Notes: generated from the letters alone by a model not told the origin. Counted from the stretch's first letter, positions 35,278-44,487 are shown. The stretch: DNA of 64,000 bases from Treponema sp. (GCA_017935745.1 JAGBGX010000002.1:62001-126000), one strand, 5' to 3'. Program-made: numbers and translations.

Positions 35278-35910
35278 ATGAAAAAACATCTGTTAGCAAT
35301 TTTAATTGGCTTATTTGGAGTTTGCTGTATGTTTGTTTTTCCTTTTGGAGCAGGAATTTTTTACCCTAAATTATTGTTCTCTTTTTACAATATGAACAGA
35401 AATTTTGACTGGGGACCAGCGGACGAAGCTTGCAATATGGCTGATGAAAACACACCAGAAATCAATGTACTATTCAGACAGCCTGGAAATTCTTTTAAAG
35501 CTGGGTTTGAACCAACATTTTTGACAAAGAAAAATTATTCCCGGCTTTATATAAAGGAAATAGTATATATTTATGAAAACAATGAATATACAGCTTTAAA
35601 AGATGCACTGTTTACCTTAAGTCCAAACATAAGAGACATGGGGAGCCATGAGAAAGGCTGGATAACAAATGGAACGTATTACTGGATGAATGGCTGGGAG
35701 GCTGAGCCGGAAAACTGGAAGGATAAGTCAAAACTATGGCCTGAAACAAATTTTGAAAAGATATTCAGAGGAAAAAAGCCGGGTGATGAATTCTCATTTT
35801 CAGTAAGAATAATATATGCATTTGATGATGGGGAAGAAAAAACACTCGTAGCACCTTTTGTAGTCACGGCCGTTAAGGGATGGTATACATCACCTTTTGC
35901 AGGATTATAA
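35278..35910 (+). CDS. membrane-anchored immunity candidate of the giant RHS protein
   Basis: 210 residues from ATG 35,278, 4 bases after the toxin stop. N-terminal membrane segment (HLLAILIGLFGVCCMFVFPF), then a soluble domain with many Trp and aromatic residues (GTYYWMNGWEAEPENWKDKS). It should lie outside the inner membrane, implying that the tip acts there. No family is recognised; role inferred from position. Confidence 0.6.
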   Translation: MKKHLLAILIGLFGVCCMFVFPFGAGIFYPKLLFSFYNMNRNFDWGPADEACNMADENTPEINVLFRQPGNSFKAGFEPTFLTKKNYSRLYIKEIVYIYENNEYTALKDALFTLSPNIRDMGSHEKGWITNGTYYWMNGWEAEPENWKDKSKLWPETNFEKIFRGKKPGDEFSFSVRIIYAFDDGEEKTLVAPFVVTAVKGWYTSPFAGL

Positions 35911-35935
35911 CAAATATGACATGTATGGCTACTGC

Positions 35936-36558
35936 ACGAGGAGGCAAAAAGCCACAACCAGAACCTGCCGGGCATGGGCGGGGTGTTCAATACCGTCAAT
36001 TTCCATTTGTACCACTATGCTGCAAATAACCCGATACACTATATAGATCCAGACGGGAATGATGTCACGAACAAGACAGATGACTATATTATTGCTAGGC
36101 TAGAAGATAAAATAACTTTAAAAGATGGAACGAAAATTGATACAGTTGTTCTTGCGCCAGGTGATAAATATATAGGTGGTATAGATGGTACAAGAGACAA
36201 AGAAGGCAATTATACTAAAGTCAGTGCAAATCATAAAAATATAGTCAATTATACCGTAGAAAAAAATAACATCATTAAATTTGATGATGAAAAAAGTAAA
36301 AAAATAAACGATAGGAATGATATGATAAAGAAAATAAACAATCTTCCAGTTATAAATAAAATAAAAGGGGTTAAATTGACTTCTGGCTCATATTCTGAAA
36401 ATTCAGATGGTGGAAAATTTTTATCGAAAGAATGGGACGGTGATTTCGTGAAAGACCTGGATGAAAATTTTAATAATTATGACAAGGCTTATTTTATGAA
36501 GAATCAAGTAAAATTGAGAGAAGAATATGTAATAACTTCAAACGGGGAGGACGAATGA
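35936..36558 (+). pseudogene. displaced RHS junction with intact toxin tip
   Basis: Homology to the RHS junction begins at EEAKSHNQNLPGMGGVFNTV without any core upstream, then HLYHYAANNPIHYIDPDGND and a tip of about 160 Lys/Asp-rich residues ending REEYVITSNGEDE. The tip is A+T-rich and unrecognised. No start codon with a ribosome site precedes the junction (an internal ATG at 35,974 has none). The last codons contain GGGGAGG, the ribosome site of the next gene, which overlaps by ATGA. Confidence 0.65.
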
Positions 36559-36954
36559 AAAAGCTGTTTGTTATTTTTATAAGGACGATAACCGTCCTTA
36601 TAACATTATTCTTGTTGTTGCTTATATATGTTTATTTTGCAATCGGTCAGTTTAGAATAGATGTAGAAACGTTTCTTATCAAAAAGGAACTTAAAAAATC
36701 AGAAAATATTGCCCGTGTAATCGAAATGAGAAATACAAGTGATCATCGGGCTGATTATCATATATATTGAAACTAAGAAAGGAAAGAAGAAGATGTTAGG
36801 AGGAGTCGAAAGAAATAAAGATAAAAAAATAACTGTATCATATTCAGCAGATATTGATAATATCGATGATAACTACGAAAAACGACTGTATACAAGGTAC
36901 AAATCGGGGGAAGATGAATTGTCAAAAATTCTAGAAAGTATTGATGAAGAGTAA
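36555..36954 (+). pseudogene. immunity candidate interrupted at a short AT repeat
   Basis: The first frame gives 71 residues with one membrane segment (TVLITLFLLLLIYVYFAIGQ) and stops at 36,768-36,770 after ADYHIY. A second frame continues at the same point as IYIETKKGKKKMLGGVERNK and runs to TAA at 36,952. Adding one AT unit to the CATATATATT repeat at about 36,758-36,768 joins both into a protein of about 132 residues. So this is either a recent frameshift or a slippable sequence. The start overlaps the preceding tip (ATGA). Membrane anchoring fits the other exported immunity candidates. Confidence 0.55.
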
Positions 36955-36975
36955 AATATATTGTTTTCTGCTTTG

Positions 36976-37402
36976 CTGTGCCGGAGTTTGATTCTGATGG
37001 CTTAGGAAATATGACTTCCAAAGTCAGCACTGAAACCGTAACACTGCAAAAACAGTTTCCAAAGTTGGAGAAGTAATAAAAAATGAAGTTATGCGGAGGT
37101 ATGATACTTGCATCAATTTTTTTTGGTTTTACTTGAATGATTTCTTATACGCTATCCCTATGGTCTCCCGCTGTCTGTACCTCCCACAAATAGCAATTTG
37201 TGGGAAGATAAGTTAAAAGTACGAAAACGCGTACTACGACAGGCAGAAGAAGGACTTCTACGGATTCGGGACGGTAACGTCAACATCCTCCGACGGAACA
37301 TACTCCGTTGAAGAGTACTACAACCGCGACTACTACGCGAAGGGCTGCCCCAGGGAAAGCCGCTCGTATGCAAAAGACGGGACGCTGCTTTCAATTCCTG
37401 AG
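36976..37402 (+). pseudogene. RHS debris
   Basis: Two fragments of the RHS gene in the same orientation as the giant gene. 36,976-37,043 encodes VPEF-DSDGLGNMTSKVSTE, with a 30-base deletion relative to 33,650-33,740 between two GAGTT repeats. 37,217-37,402 encodes NAYYDRQKKDFYGFGTVTST through DGTLLS and nearly matches 31,433-31,600, but earlier in the gene than the first fragment. Between them lie about 170 bases with no gene seen. The order of pieces shows repeated rearrangement. Confidence 0.75.
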
Positions 37403-37455
37403 GACATATCAATTATGCGGGAATATTTTAGATACCATTTATTTAGAATATGTGC

Positions 37456-37488
37456 TATAATTAAATGCAGGGACAATGCTGTTAACAG
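37456..37488 (+). promoter_or_regulatory. -10 box and palindrome before the DUF4160 gene
   Basis: TATAAT at 37,456-37,461 (poor -35) is followed by the perfect palindrome CTGTTAACAG at 37,479-37,488, which could be an autoregulatory operator for the two genes downstream. The rest of 37,403-37,518 shows nothing else. Confidence 0.35.
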
Positions 37489-37518
37489 TGCAATACTCCG
37501 ATGACAGGAGAATAATCA

Positions 37519-37774
37519 ATGCCGACAATAAGTATGTTCAGGGGAATAAAGATTTATATGAATTGGAATGATCACATGCCTCCTCACTTTCATGCCAATT
37601 ATGCAGACAGTGATATTCTTGTTTCTATTGAAGAGCTGGAAGTTTTAGAAGGTGAAATGCCGTCAAAACAGGAGAAGATGGTGCTGGGCTGCTTTTCATC
37701 AGACAGAACTGATGGAAAACTGGGAGCTGGCGGCAAGGCATCTGGATTTATTCAGCATTGATCCGTTGCAGTAA
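37519..37774 (+). pseudogene. DUF4160 protein, single-base frameshift
   Basis: MPTISMFRGIKIYMNWNDHM then PPHFHANYADSD and LEVLEGEMPSKQEKMVL are the DUF4160 signature (PPHFH). After MVL the annotated frame drifts into unrelated residues and stops at 37,761. Skipping one T in the TTTT at about 37,693-37,696 restores HQTELMENWELAARHLDLFS and IDPLQ with a stop at 37,772-37,774, the expected family ending. So the gene is broken by one extra base, or the base is an error. It forms a pair with the DUF2442 gene; such pairs are reported as putative toxin-antitoxin units. Confidence 0.75.
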
Positions 37775-37787
37775 TACGGAGGAAACT

Positions 37788-38135
37788 ATGCCGCATACGT
37801 ATGACTATTATATTTCAAAGGGATTCGATGAAAAAGCCGCGTCATATTTTGCAGGCGGAAGAAGAAAGCCGGTAAACGTTGTTCCAAAAGACGGTTTTGA
37901 ATTGTTGATTACATTTGACAATTCGGAAAAAAGAATTTTGGACATCGGGAAATACATCAAAGAAGGGACGGTCTATTATCCTCTGCGGGATGAAAATCTC
38001 TTTGCCAAATGCTATATTGATGCCGACAGCTCCGTCTGCTGGGACAAAGATTCAGATGTGGACAGCAATTGCGTTTGGTCGAACAAAATTGACATAGGAG
38101 CGGATACCTGCTATTTAGAAAGCAGAATTTTTTGA
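37788..38135 (+). CDS. DUF2442 protein
   Basis: 115 residues from ATG 37,788 with GGAGGAA upstream. A 30-residue leader (MPHTYDYYISKGFDEKAASY) precedes the DUF2442 domain: ELLITFDNSEKRILDIGKYI, YYPLRDENLFAKCYIDADSS, WSNKIDIGADTCYLES. DUF2442 proteins are small, often linked to DUF4160 and thought to act as DNA-binding or antitoxin-like partners; the role is unproven. 13 bases after the repaired DUF4160 stop. Confidence 0.75.
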   Translation: MPHTYDYYISKGFDEKAASYFAGGRRKPVNVVPKDGFELLITFDNSEKRILDIGKYIKEGTVYYPLRDENLFAKCYIDADSSVCWDKDSDVDSNCVWSNKIDIGADTCYLESRIF

Positions 38136-38220
38136 TTCGTGCGGAGGAATTTACCCGTCCAAGCCACGTTTTTTCTTCTGCTGATTGCAATTCAGTCTGT
38201 TTCCGTGGTATGATTTAAAA

Positions 38221-39024
38221 ATGAAGCTGAAAAGCGGTGTTATTTACTACACGGACGAGCTGAACGATGAATTTGCCTTTGACTCACTCACGCCCCGGAA
38301 AATCGGCGGCGGATATGTGTACGTTCACCGCTCTTTATGGAAGAAAATCACGCGCTTTTTCTGGTACCGCATTGTCGCGTTTCCGGTTGCGTTTTTGTAC
38401 CTGAAGCTTCAGTTCCGCCACACGATTGTGAACAGGAACGTTGTGCGCAAGGCGAAGGGAACTTCTTTTTTTCTCTACGGAAACCACACGCACAACCTCT
38501 GCGACGCGCTCATTCCGTCGTTCGTGGCGTTTCCGCGGAGCGTCCGTGTTGTCGTCCATCCGAACAACGTCTCCATGCCGGTTCTGGGCGCGCTCACTCC
38601 GAGCCTCGGCGCAATTCCGCTTCCCGACGACCGCGCCTCGACGCAGCATTTTCTTGAGTGCATTGAGACGCGCGTCCGTGAGAAAAACGTCATCACCATT
38701 TATCCCGAGGCGCACATCTGGCCGTTCTACACAAAAATCAGGCCGTTCACCGCTCTTTCGTTCCGCTACCCGGTGCAGTACGACGTGCCGAGCTTTTGCT
38801 TTACGAACGTCTACAAAAAGCGGCAGTTTTCAAAAAATCCGCGGATTGTAACATACGTTGACGGGCCGTTTTTTGCGGACAAGTCGCTTTCTCCGAAAGA
38901 ACGCCGCGAGGACTTGCGCAACAGAATCTTCAATGCGATGACGGAGCGCGCCAGGCTGAACGAAGTGGAGCTGATTCAGTATGTAAAAATGGAATCAGAT
39001 AAAAATAATTGCAACCATAACTGA
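38221..39024 (+). CDS. PlsC-like acyltransferase
   Basis: 267 residues from ATG 38,221. The active-site region FLYGNHTHNLCDALIPSFVA corresponds to the NHxxxxD motif of the glycerolipid acyltransferases, with altered spacing, and TIYPEAHIWPFYTKIRPF to the substrate-binding motif. One membrane segment near 45-60 (RIVAFPVAFLYLKLQF). It transfers an acyl chain from acyl-CoA or acyl-ACP to a lipid or sugar acceptor at the inner membrane. Start of a cluster with two glycosyltransferase genes, suggesting glycolipid synthesis. Confidence 0.75.
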   Translation: MKLKSGVIYYTDELNDEFAFDSLTPRKIGGGYVYVHRSLWKKITRFFWYRIVAFPVAFLYLKLQFRHTIVNRNVVRKAKGTSFFLYGNHTHNLCDALIPSFVAFPRSVRVVVHPNNVSMPVLGALTPSLGAIPLPDDRASTQHFLECIETRVREKNVITIYPEAHIWPFYTKIRPFTALSFRYPVQYDVPSFCFTNVYKKRQFSKNPRIVTYVDGPFFADKSLSPKERREDLRNRIFNAMTERARLNEVELIQYVKMESDKNNCNHN

Positions 39025-39077
39025 TGGTTTGTGTCAAATTAGTATCATGAAGGGCGGCGTGTCCGGCAGGAAATTCT

Positions 39078-39911
39078 ATGATTAACATACTGTTTTGCGG
39101 AAATGAAAAGGTTTTTGACGGCATCTTGACGTGCGCGCTTTCTCTTTTTAAACGGACGGAGACCGAAGAGCCGTTCACATTCTTCATTTTCACGATGGAC
39201 TTGTCTGAAATCCGCGAAGACTACAAGCCGCTTTCCGGCAGGCAGATTGATTTCTTTGACTCGGTCATTAAGGAGTACAATCCTGAAAACCGCGCGGAAA
39301 AAATCGACGTAACGAAGCTGTACAATGATGAATTCCGCGGCTGCCCGAACGAAGGCTGCTACTGCTCCCCGTATACGCTTCTGCGCCTGTTCGCCGACCG
39401 TGTGCCCGGAATGCCCGAAAAATTTTTGTATCTTGACGCGGACGTGCTTGCAAACCGCGACATCAGGCTTCTGTGGGACATCGATGTCTCAGGCGTGGAA
39501 TATGCCGCCGCGCGGGATCACTACGGAAAATTCCTCATCAACCCCGGCTACATAAACGCGGGCGTGCTGCTGTTCAACATGGAGCTGTGCCGCCAAACGG
39601 GAATCTTTAAAAAGGCGCGGGAGCTGATACAGACAAAAAAGCTCGTCTTTGCCGACCAGAGCGCGCTTATCCGCAGCACGACAAAGCGGAAGCTTCTTTC
39701 GCAGCGGTTCAACGACCAGAAGTTCCTGTACAAAAAGACTGTCATCCGCCACTTCTCGCAGCGGCTCTTTTACCTGCCGTATCCGCACATCGACAACGTG
39801 AAGCAGTGGCAGGTGAGCCGGGTGCACAGAGTGTTCCGCTATTTCCAGTTTGACGATATTCTGTTAGAATATATATACTTAATCGAAAAATTCAAGAGAG
39901 AATTTCCATGA
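39078..39911 (+). CDS. glycosyltransferase family 8
   Basis: 277 residues. GT8 pattern: MINILFCGNEKVFDGILTCA at the start, EKFLYLDADVLANRDIRLLW with the metal-binding DxD, and INAGVLLFNMELCRQTG. GT8 enzymes are retaining transferases using UDP-glucose or UDP-galactose, typically on LPS or glycolipid acceptors. The usual C-terminal HxxGxxKPW motif is replaced by HIDNVKQWQVSRVHR, so specificity may differ. Overlaps the next gene by ATGA. Confidence 0.85.
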   Translation: MINILFCGNEKVFDGILTCALSLFKRTETEEPFTFFIFTMDLSEIREDYKPLSGRQIDFFDSVIKEYNPENRAEKIDVTKLYNDEFRGCPNEGCYCSPYTLLRLFADRVPGMPEKFLYLDADVLANRDIRLLWDIDVSGVEYAAARDHYGKFLINPGYINAGVLLFNMELCRQTGIFKKARELIQTKKLVFADQSALIRSTTKRKLLSQRFNDQKFLYKKTVIRHFSQRLFYLPYPHIDNVKQWQVSRVHRVFRYFQFDDILLEYIYLIEKFKREFP

Positions 39912-41725
39912 GTGAAAAGGACAAAATCCAGATATTCTTTGCCTGCGATGACAATTTTGTAAAATTCACGATTGTTGCAATCCAGTCGCTGAAAACAAAC
40001 GCCTCGCGCGAGTACAGCTATCACATTCACATTCTGTACACAAAGATGAGCGAGGAAATGAAGAAGGCGGCGCTTTCCCTTGCCGACGGGACGTTTGAGA
40101 TTACGTTTGACGACGTAACGGACTACCTCAAGAGCGTTGACTACAAGCTCCACACGCGCGACTATTATTCAAAGACAACATACTACCGGCTGTTTATCCC
40201 GGAAATGTTCCCGGAGCTTGACAAGGCTCTGTACATTGACAGCGACATGATTGTCCTCGGGGACATTGCCGAGTTGTACAACCACGACCTCGGCGAAAAC
40301 TACGTGGGCGCATGCAACGAGCAGGCGATGATTCAGGCGGAATGCTACGGAAACTACGTTGAAAAGTGCGTCGGAATCAGCCGCTACAAATTCTTCAACG
40401 CCGGAATGATTCTGATAAACTGCCGCCAGTTCCGCGGGAAAAAGCTGCTTGAGAAATTCATAAAGCTTCTGCACGAGTACAAGTTCATCGTTACGCAGGA
40501 CGAGGACTACCTGAACGTTCTGTGCAAGGACAAAGTGCTGTGGATTGAAAACTGCTGGAACGTGGAAATGTTCGGCGAGATTCAGTACAAGCCCGAGGAC
40601 TTCAAGCTGATTCACTACATCATGGTCTCAAAGCCGTGGCACTACCGGGACTGCATTCATCAGGACTTTTTCTGGAAGTACGCAAAGGAAACGCCCGTGT
40701 ACAGCCAGATTCTTGAAGTGCTTGACAGCTACACGGACGAAGAGCGCAAGCGCGATGCCGAGTCATGCGACAGGCTTGCGCAGATGGCGATTGACGAGGC
40801 CGCGCGCCCGGACAACTTTCTGAACAGGCAGAAATTCTTTGAGCAGAATGCGGCGCAGGAAAAGCAGGCGGAGCAGGACAGCTCCGTTCCCAAGTCTCCC
40901 GAGCGGCTGGCAATCCTTGAGAAAATCCGCCGGTACGAGCGCGAGGGACGGTTCGGCGAGGATGTCGAGGACGATATTCCCGGACGGCAGATTCTTCCCG
41001 GCGAAGTTGACTACGAGCAGAAAAAGCTTTCCAGCAGAATCAAGTCATACTTCGCGTTCCGTGCGGCGCGGAAATTCCTCAATCAGAAAATCAAATCAAA
41101 GGAAATCATCATAAAAGGTATCGAGGGAAAAGAGAACCTTTCGCTTCTGACCGGCGGAACAGTCATCACGTGCAACCACTTCAACGCGTTCGACAGCTTT
41201 GCAATTCAGCTTGTGTATGACGAAATCAGAAAAATCAGGCGGCGCGGAAAATTCTTCAGAATCATCAGCGAGGCGAACTACACGACATTCCCGGGCTTTT
41301 TCGGCTATCTGATGAAGAACTGCAACACGCTTCCGCTCAGCTCAAGCCACCGCACGATGAGCGAATTCCTCCGCGCGGTAAAGCATCTTCTTGCCGGCGG
41401 AAACTACATTCTGATTTACCCCGAGCAGAGCATGTGGTGGAACTACCGCAAGCCAAAGCCGCTGCGCAAGGGCGCGTACACGATTGCGGCAAAAAACGGC
41501 GCGGCAATTCTTCCCGTGTTCATCACGATGCAGGACAGCGACATCGTGGACGAAAACGGATTTTTTGTGCAGGAATACACGATTCATATCTGCGCTCCGA
41601 TTTTCCCGAAGAAAGAACTGTCCACCGCCGAAAACATCGAGTTTATGATGAGCGAGAACTACTCGGCATGGAAGCAGGTCTACGAGTCAACGTACAAAAT
41701 TCCGCTCAAGTACGAGGAAGACTGA
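39908..41725 (+). CDS. bifunctional GT8 glycosyltransferase - acyltransferase fusion
   Basis: 605 residues in two domains. Residues about 1-290: GT8, with ALYIDSDMIVLGDIAELYNH (DxD), FFNAGMILINCRQFR and HYIMVSKPWHYRDC (the C-terminal metal-binding His region). A charged linker follows (about 290-380). Residues about 385-605: PlsC acyltransferase with TVITCNHFNAFDSFAIQLVY (NHxxxxD), LIYPEQSMWWNYRKPKPLRK and KNGAAILPVFITMQD. It may glycosylate and acylate the same lipid acceptor. The separate acyltransferase and GT8 genes just upstream look like unfused counterparts. Confidence 0.88.
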   Translation: MSEKDKIQIFFACDDNFVKFTIVAIQSLKTNASREYSYHIHILYTKMSEEMKKAALSLADGTFEITFDDVTDYLKSVDYKLHTRDYYSKTTYYRLFIPEMFPELDKALYIDSDMIVLGDIAELYNHDLGENYVGACNEQAMIQAECYGNYVEKCVGISRYKFFNAGMILINCRQFRGKKLLEKFIKLLHEYKFIVTQDEDYLNVLCKDKVLWIENCWNVEMFGEIQYKPEDFKLIHYIMVSKPWHYRDCIHQDFFWKYAKETPVYSQILEVLDSYTDEERKRDAESCDRLAQMAIDEAARPDNFLNRQKFFEQNAAQEKQAEQDSSVPKSPERLAILEKIRRYEREGRFGEDVEDDIPGRQILPGEVDYEQKKLSSRIKSYFAFRAARKFLNQKIKSKEIIIKGIEGKENLSLLTGGTVITCNHFNAFDSFAIQLVYDEIRKIRRRGKFFRIISEANYTTFPGFFGYLMKNCNTLPLSSSHRTMSEFLRAVKHLLAGGNYILIYPEQSMWWNYRKPKPLRKGAYTIAAKNGAAILPVFITMQDSDIVDENGFFVQEYTIHICAPIFPKKELSTAENIEFMMSENYSAWKQVYESTYKIPLKYEED

Positions 41726-41776
41726 CGGCGGTGTGCAGTCTGCGGATGCAGTGTGATAGAGCTGGGAGGGAAGGAA

Positions 41777-42643
41777 ATGAGTTTGTCCTGTAAAAAATGC
41801 AGTCTGTTTGTCCCTGCGGTTTTCTGCGCCGTGCTGTGCTGTGCGCCGCTGTGCCATGCGGAAGCCGCTCTTTCTTCCGGGGCAGCCGCCCTGATAGATT
41901 CATTCTTTGATCTGAGGATGAATCTTTCTCTGACTGACGGCTCTTCCGAGGCAGGGGAGAAAAAAATCATCGGCGACATCGGCCGCTTTTATTCTGACAA
42001 TGAGAAGAGCATCCGCGCTCTGACGGAGCAGGAGCAGCTTGTCCTTGAGAATTTCATCATCATGGAAAAATACAACTACCTGTATGAAAAGCCCGGGCAG
42101 GCAAAGGTTCAGCATGAAATTCTCGGAAAGCAGCGCGCGCGGCTTGAGGCCTTTGCGCAGTCTGTCCCTGACTCCCAGCTGAGCGGCTATTTTTTATGCA
42201 CATGGGCCGATGTGACTTCCTGCTACATGGGGTATTCCGTTTCCGATGTTTTAAAGTACGGCGCGGGAATAAAGCCGCTGTACGAGAAGGCGCTTGAGAG
42301 GGAGCCTGAGCTTTCGTATGCGCTTACAAACCTGGGGCAGTGGTATTACTTTGCGCCGGGCATTACCGGAGGCTCAAAGAAAAAGGCGCTCGCCTGCTTT
42401 GAGAAAGCCCGCAGTGCGGCCCGGACAGATTCCCAGAAGTATTTTGCCGACATTTTTCTTTCCCAGCTTCTGTTTGAGCGGAAAGAGTACGGCAGATGCA
42501 GGGAGCTGCTTTCCGAAGCGGAATCGTTCTGTCCCGGAAGCCTCTATCTTGCGCGGATTCGCTCTGCAAATGAAAGCGGGCTTTCACTGTATGAGTACAA
42601 CAGGAAAAAATCAGACCTGGACAAAGAGGCTTCAAAAAAATAG
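41777..42643 (+). CDS. exported TPR-like protein
   Basis: 288 residues from ATG 41,777 with GGAAGGAA upstream (an in-frame GTG at 41,753 is less likely). Signal peptide with several Cys (VPAVFCAVLCCAPLCHAEAA). Helical throughout, with repeat-like units YALTNLGQWYYFAPG and KKKALACFEKARSAA and YGRCRELLSEAESF, resembling TPR or TRAP-associated T-component proteins. Likely periplasmic. Convergent with the ABC transporter gene; no pathway is evident. Confidence 0.55.
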   Translation: MSLSCKKCSLFVPAVFCAVLCCAPLCHAEAALSSGAAALIDSFFDLRMNLSLTDGSSEAGEKKIIGDIGRFYSDNEKSIRALTEQEQLVLENFIIMEKYNYLYEKPGQAKVQHEILGKQRARLEAFAQSVPDSQLSGYFLCTWADVTSCYMGYSVSDVLKYGAGIKPLYEKALEREPELSYALTNLGQWYYFAPGITGGSKKKALACFEKARSAARTDSQKYFADIFLSQLLFERKEYGRCRELLSEAESFCPGSLYLARIRSANESGLSLYEYNRKKSDLDKEASKK

Positions 42644-42666
42644 CCTGGGCGCGAGGAATTCCGCTT

Positions 42667-44472
42667 CTACAGCGCAGGAAAGCTGTCCTGTCCTTTGTAC
42701 AGCCCGGCATACGTTCTGCCGCTTTTCATAAGCTCCTCATGGGTTCCCGTCTCAAGGATTCCGTTCTCGCCGATAACGGCAATGCAGTCAGCGTTTCTGA
42801 CGGTGGAAAGCCGGTGGGCGATAATCAGCGTCGTCCTTCCTTTTGAAAGCTCGTCAAATGACTTTTGGATTTTCAGCTCAGTCGCGGTGTCCAGTGCCGA
42901 TGTCGCTTCGTCCAGAATAAGAATCGGCGGATTTTTTAGAAAGCACCGCGCGATTGAGATGCGCTGCTTCTGTCCGCCGGAAAGCTTTATGCCGCGCTCC
43001 CCGACGACTGTGCTGTATCCGTCCGGCATGCCCAGTATGTCATCGTGGATTTCCGCCCGCTGTGCCGCGCGCACAATCTCCTCGTCGCTTGCGCCGATTT
43101 TTCCGTATGCGATATTTTCCCTGATTGTTCCGGCGAACAGAAAAACGTCCTGCTGGACAATGCCGATCTGCTTTCTGAGCGAGCTGATTTTCAGCGACCG
43201 AATGTCAATTCCGTCAAGCAGAATCCGCCCGGAAGAAATTTCATAGAACCGCGGAAGAAGGCTGCACAGCGTTGTCTTTCCGCCGCCGGAAAGCCCCACG
43301 AGCGCGAATTTCTGCCCGGGCTGTATGCTCAGGTTCACGTCCCTGAGAACCTGCCTGCCGCCGCTGTAGGAAAAGCTGACATGTTCATAGCGTATGTTTC
43401 CCCGCGCGCAGAACATATCGGCGGCATCCAGGGCGTCTGTTATGGACGTGTCTGTCCGCATGATTTCCAGAAAGCGGCGGAAGCCTGCCATTCCTGTTGT
43501 GTACTGCTCGACAAAATTCGCAAGCCGCCTCACCGGAGACGAGAAAGCCGCTATAAACAGGTTCGCCGCGACAAGGTCGGAAACGAGCATTTTTCCCTGC
43601 ATGATAAAATAGCCGCCGGCCGCAAGGACTATCACGCCGAGCATTCCGCTGAAAAATTCGATGTTCGCGTGGAATGTTGACATGTGGCGGTAAAACTGCT
43701 TCTTTGCCTCCCTGAATTCTCTGTTTCCCTGTGCGAACCGCGCCTTTTCAAATGCTTCATTTCCGAATACTTTTGTGACTCTGATTCCTGAGATGCTTGA
43801 CTCGAGCGCGGCGTTTATTTCTGCCGTCGTTTCCTTTACCTTCTGCGATGTTTTTGAAAGCGATTTTCTTGAGATGATGGTGGCCGCAAGAATCACCGGG
43901 ACAAATGCAAAGACCGTCAGCGCGATTTCCCATCTGATTTTTAAAAGTAGGATAAACGAGCCTGCGAGCGTCAGGATTGAAATGAGGACGTCCTCCGGCC
44001 CGTGGTGGGCAAGCTCCGTTATTTCAAACAGATCCGTTGTGACGCGGGACATAAGCTTTCCGGTTCTGTTTTTGTCATAGAATGAGAACGACTGGGCCTC
44101 AAGGTGATTGAACACATCGCGCCGCATGTCGGCCTCAACGTATGTTCCGAAGACATGGCCCCAGTAGTTTACAAACCAGGTGAACGCCCGGCGCAGGACA
44201 TAGACAGATGCCAGAATTCCAATCAGAATGAAAAACGCCCGGTACAGTTTTTCAGGCAGAATTGAATCAATGGCATATTTGCTCACGACCGGAAACAAAA
44301 CATCGATTGCTGAAATCATCAGCGCGCACAGCATGTCGGCTGCGAACAGCTTCCAGTGCGGCCTGTAGTAGGCAAGGAAAACCCTAATCGGATTGCCGGA
44401 GTAGTTCATTGTGAAATAGTAAACCAAAACAGCAAAAAAAGCCACTGCCTTCCGGCGGAAAGTGCCGGACAC
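42667..44472 (-). CDS. ABC exporter, fused permease and ATPase (MsbA type)
   Basis: 601 residues from GTG 44,472, or 580 from ATG 44,409 (MNYSGNPIRVFLAYY), the latter more like relatives; neither has a clear ribosome site. Six-helix membrane domain (about 30-330), then the nucleotide-binding domain: Walker A LVGLSGGGKTTLCSLLPRFY, Q-loop GIVQQDVFLFAGTIREN, signature IKLSGGQKQRISIARCFL, Walker B LILDEATSALDTATE, H-loop IIAHRLSTV. A homodimer exporting lipid or drug substrates. It lies close after the Nudix gene on the same strand, without obvious functional link. Confidence 0.9.
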   Translation of the reverse strand: MSGTFRRKAVAFFAVLVYYFTMNYSGNPIRVFLAYYRPHWKLFAADMLCALMISAIDVLFPVVSKYAIDSILPEKLYRAFFILIGILASVYVLRRAFTWFVNYWGHVFGTYVEADMRRDVFNHLEAQSFSFYDKNRTGKLMSRVTTDLFEITELAHHGPEDVLISILTLAGSFILLLKIRWEIALTVFAFVPVILAATIISRKSLSKTSQKVKETTAEINAALESSISGIRVTKVFGNEAFEKARFAQGNREFREAKKQFYRHMSTFHANIEFFSGMLGVIVLAAGGYFIMQGKMLVSDLVAANLFIAAFSSPVRRLANFVEQYTTGMAGFRRFLEIMRTDTSITDALDAADMFCARGNIRYEHVSFSYSGGRQVLRDVNLSIQPGQKFALVGLSGGGKTTLCSLLPRFYEISSGRILLDGIDIRSLKISSLRKQIGIVQQDVFLFAGTIRENIAYGKIGASDEEIVRAAQRAEIHDDILGMPDGYSTVVGERGIKLSGGQKQRISIARCFLKNPPILILDEATSALDTATELKIQKSFDELSKGRTTLIIAHRLSTVRNADCIAVIGENGILETGTHEELMKSGRTYAGLYKGQDSFPAL

Positions 44473-44487
44473 GGATTCATTGGCCTG

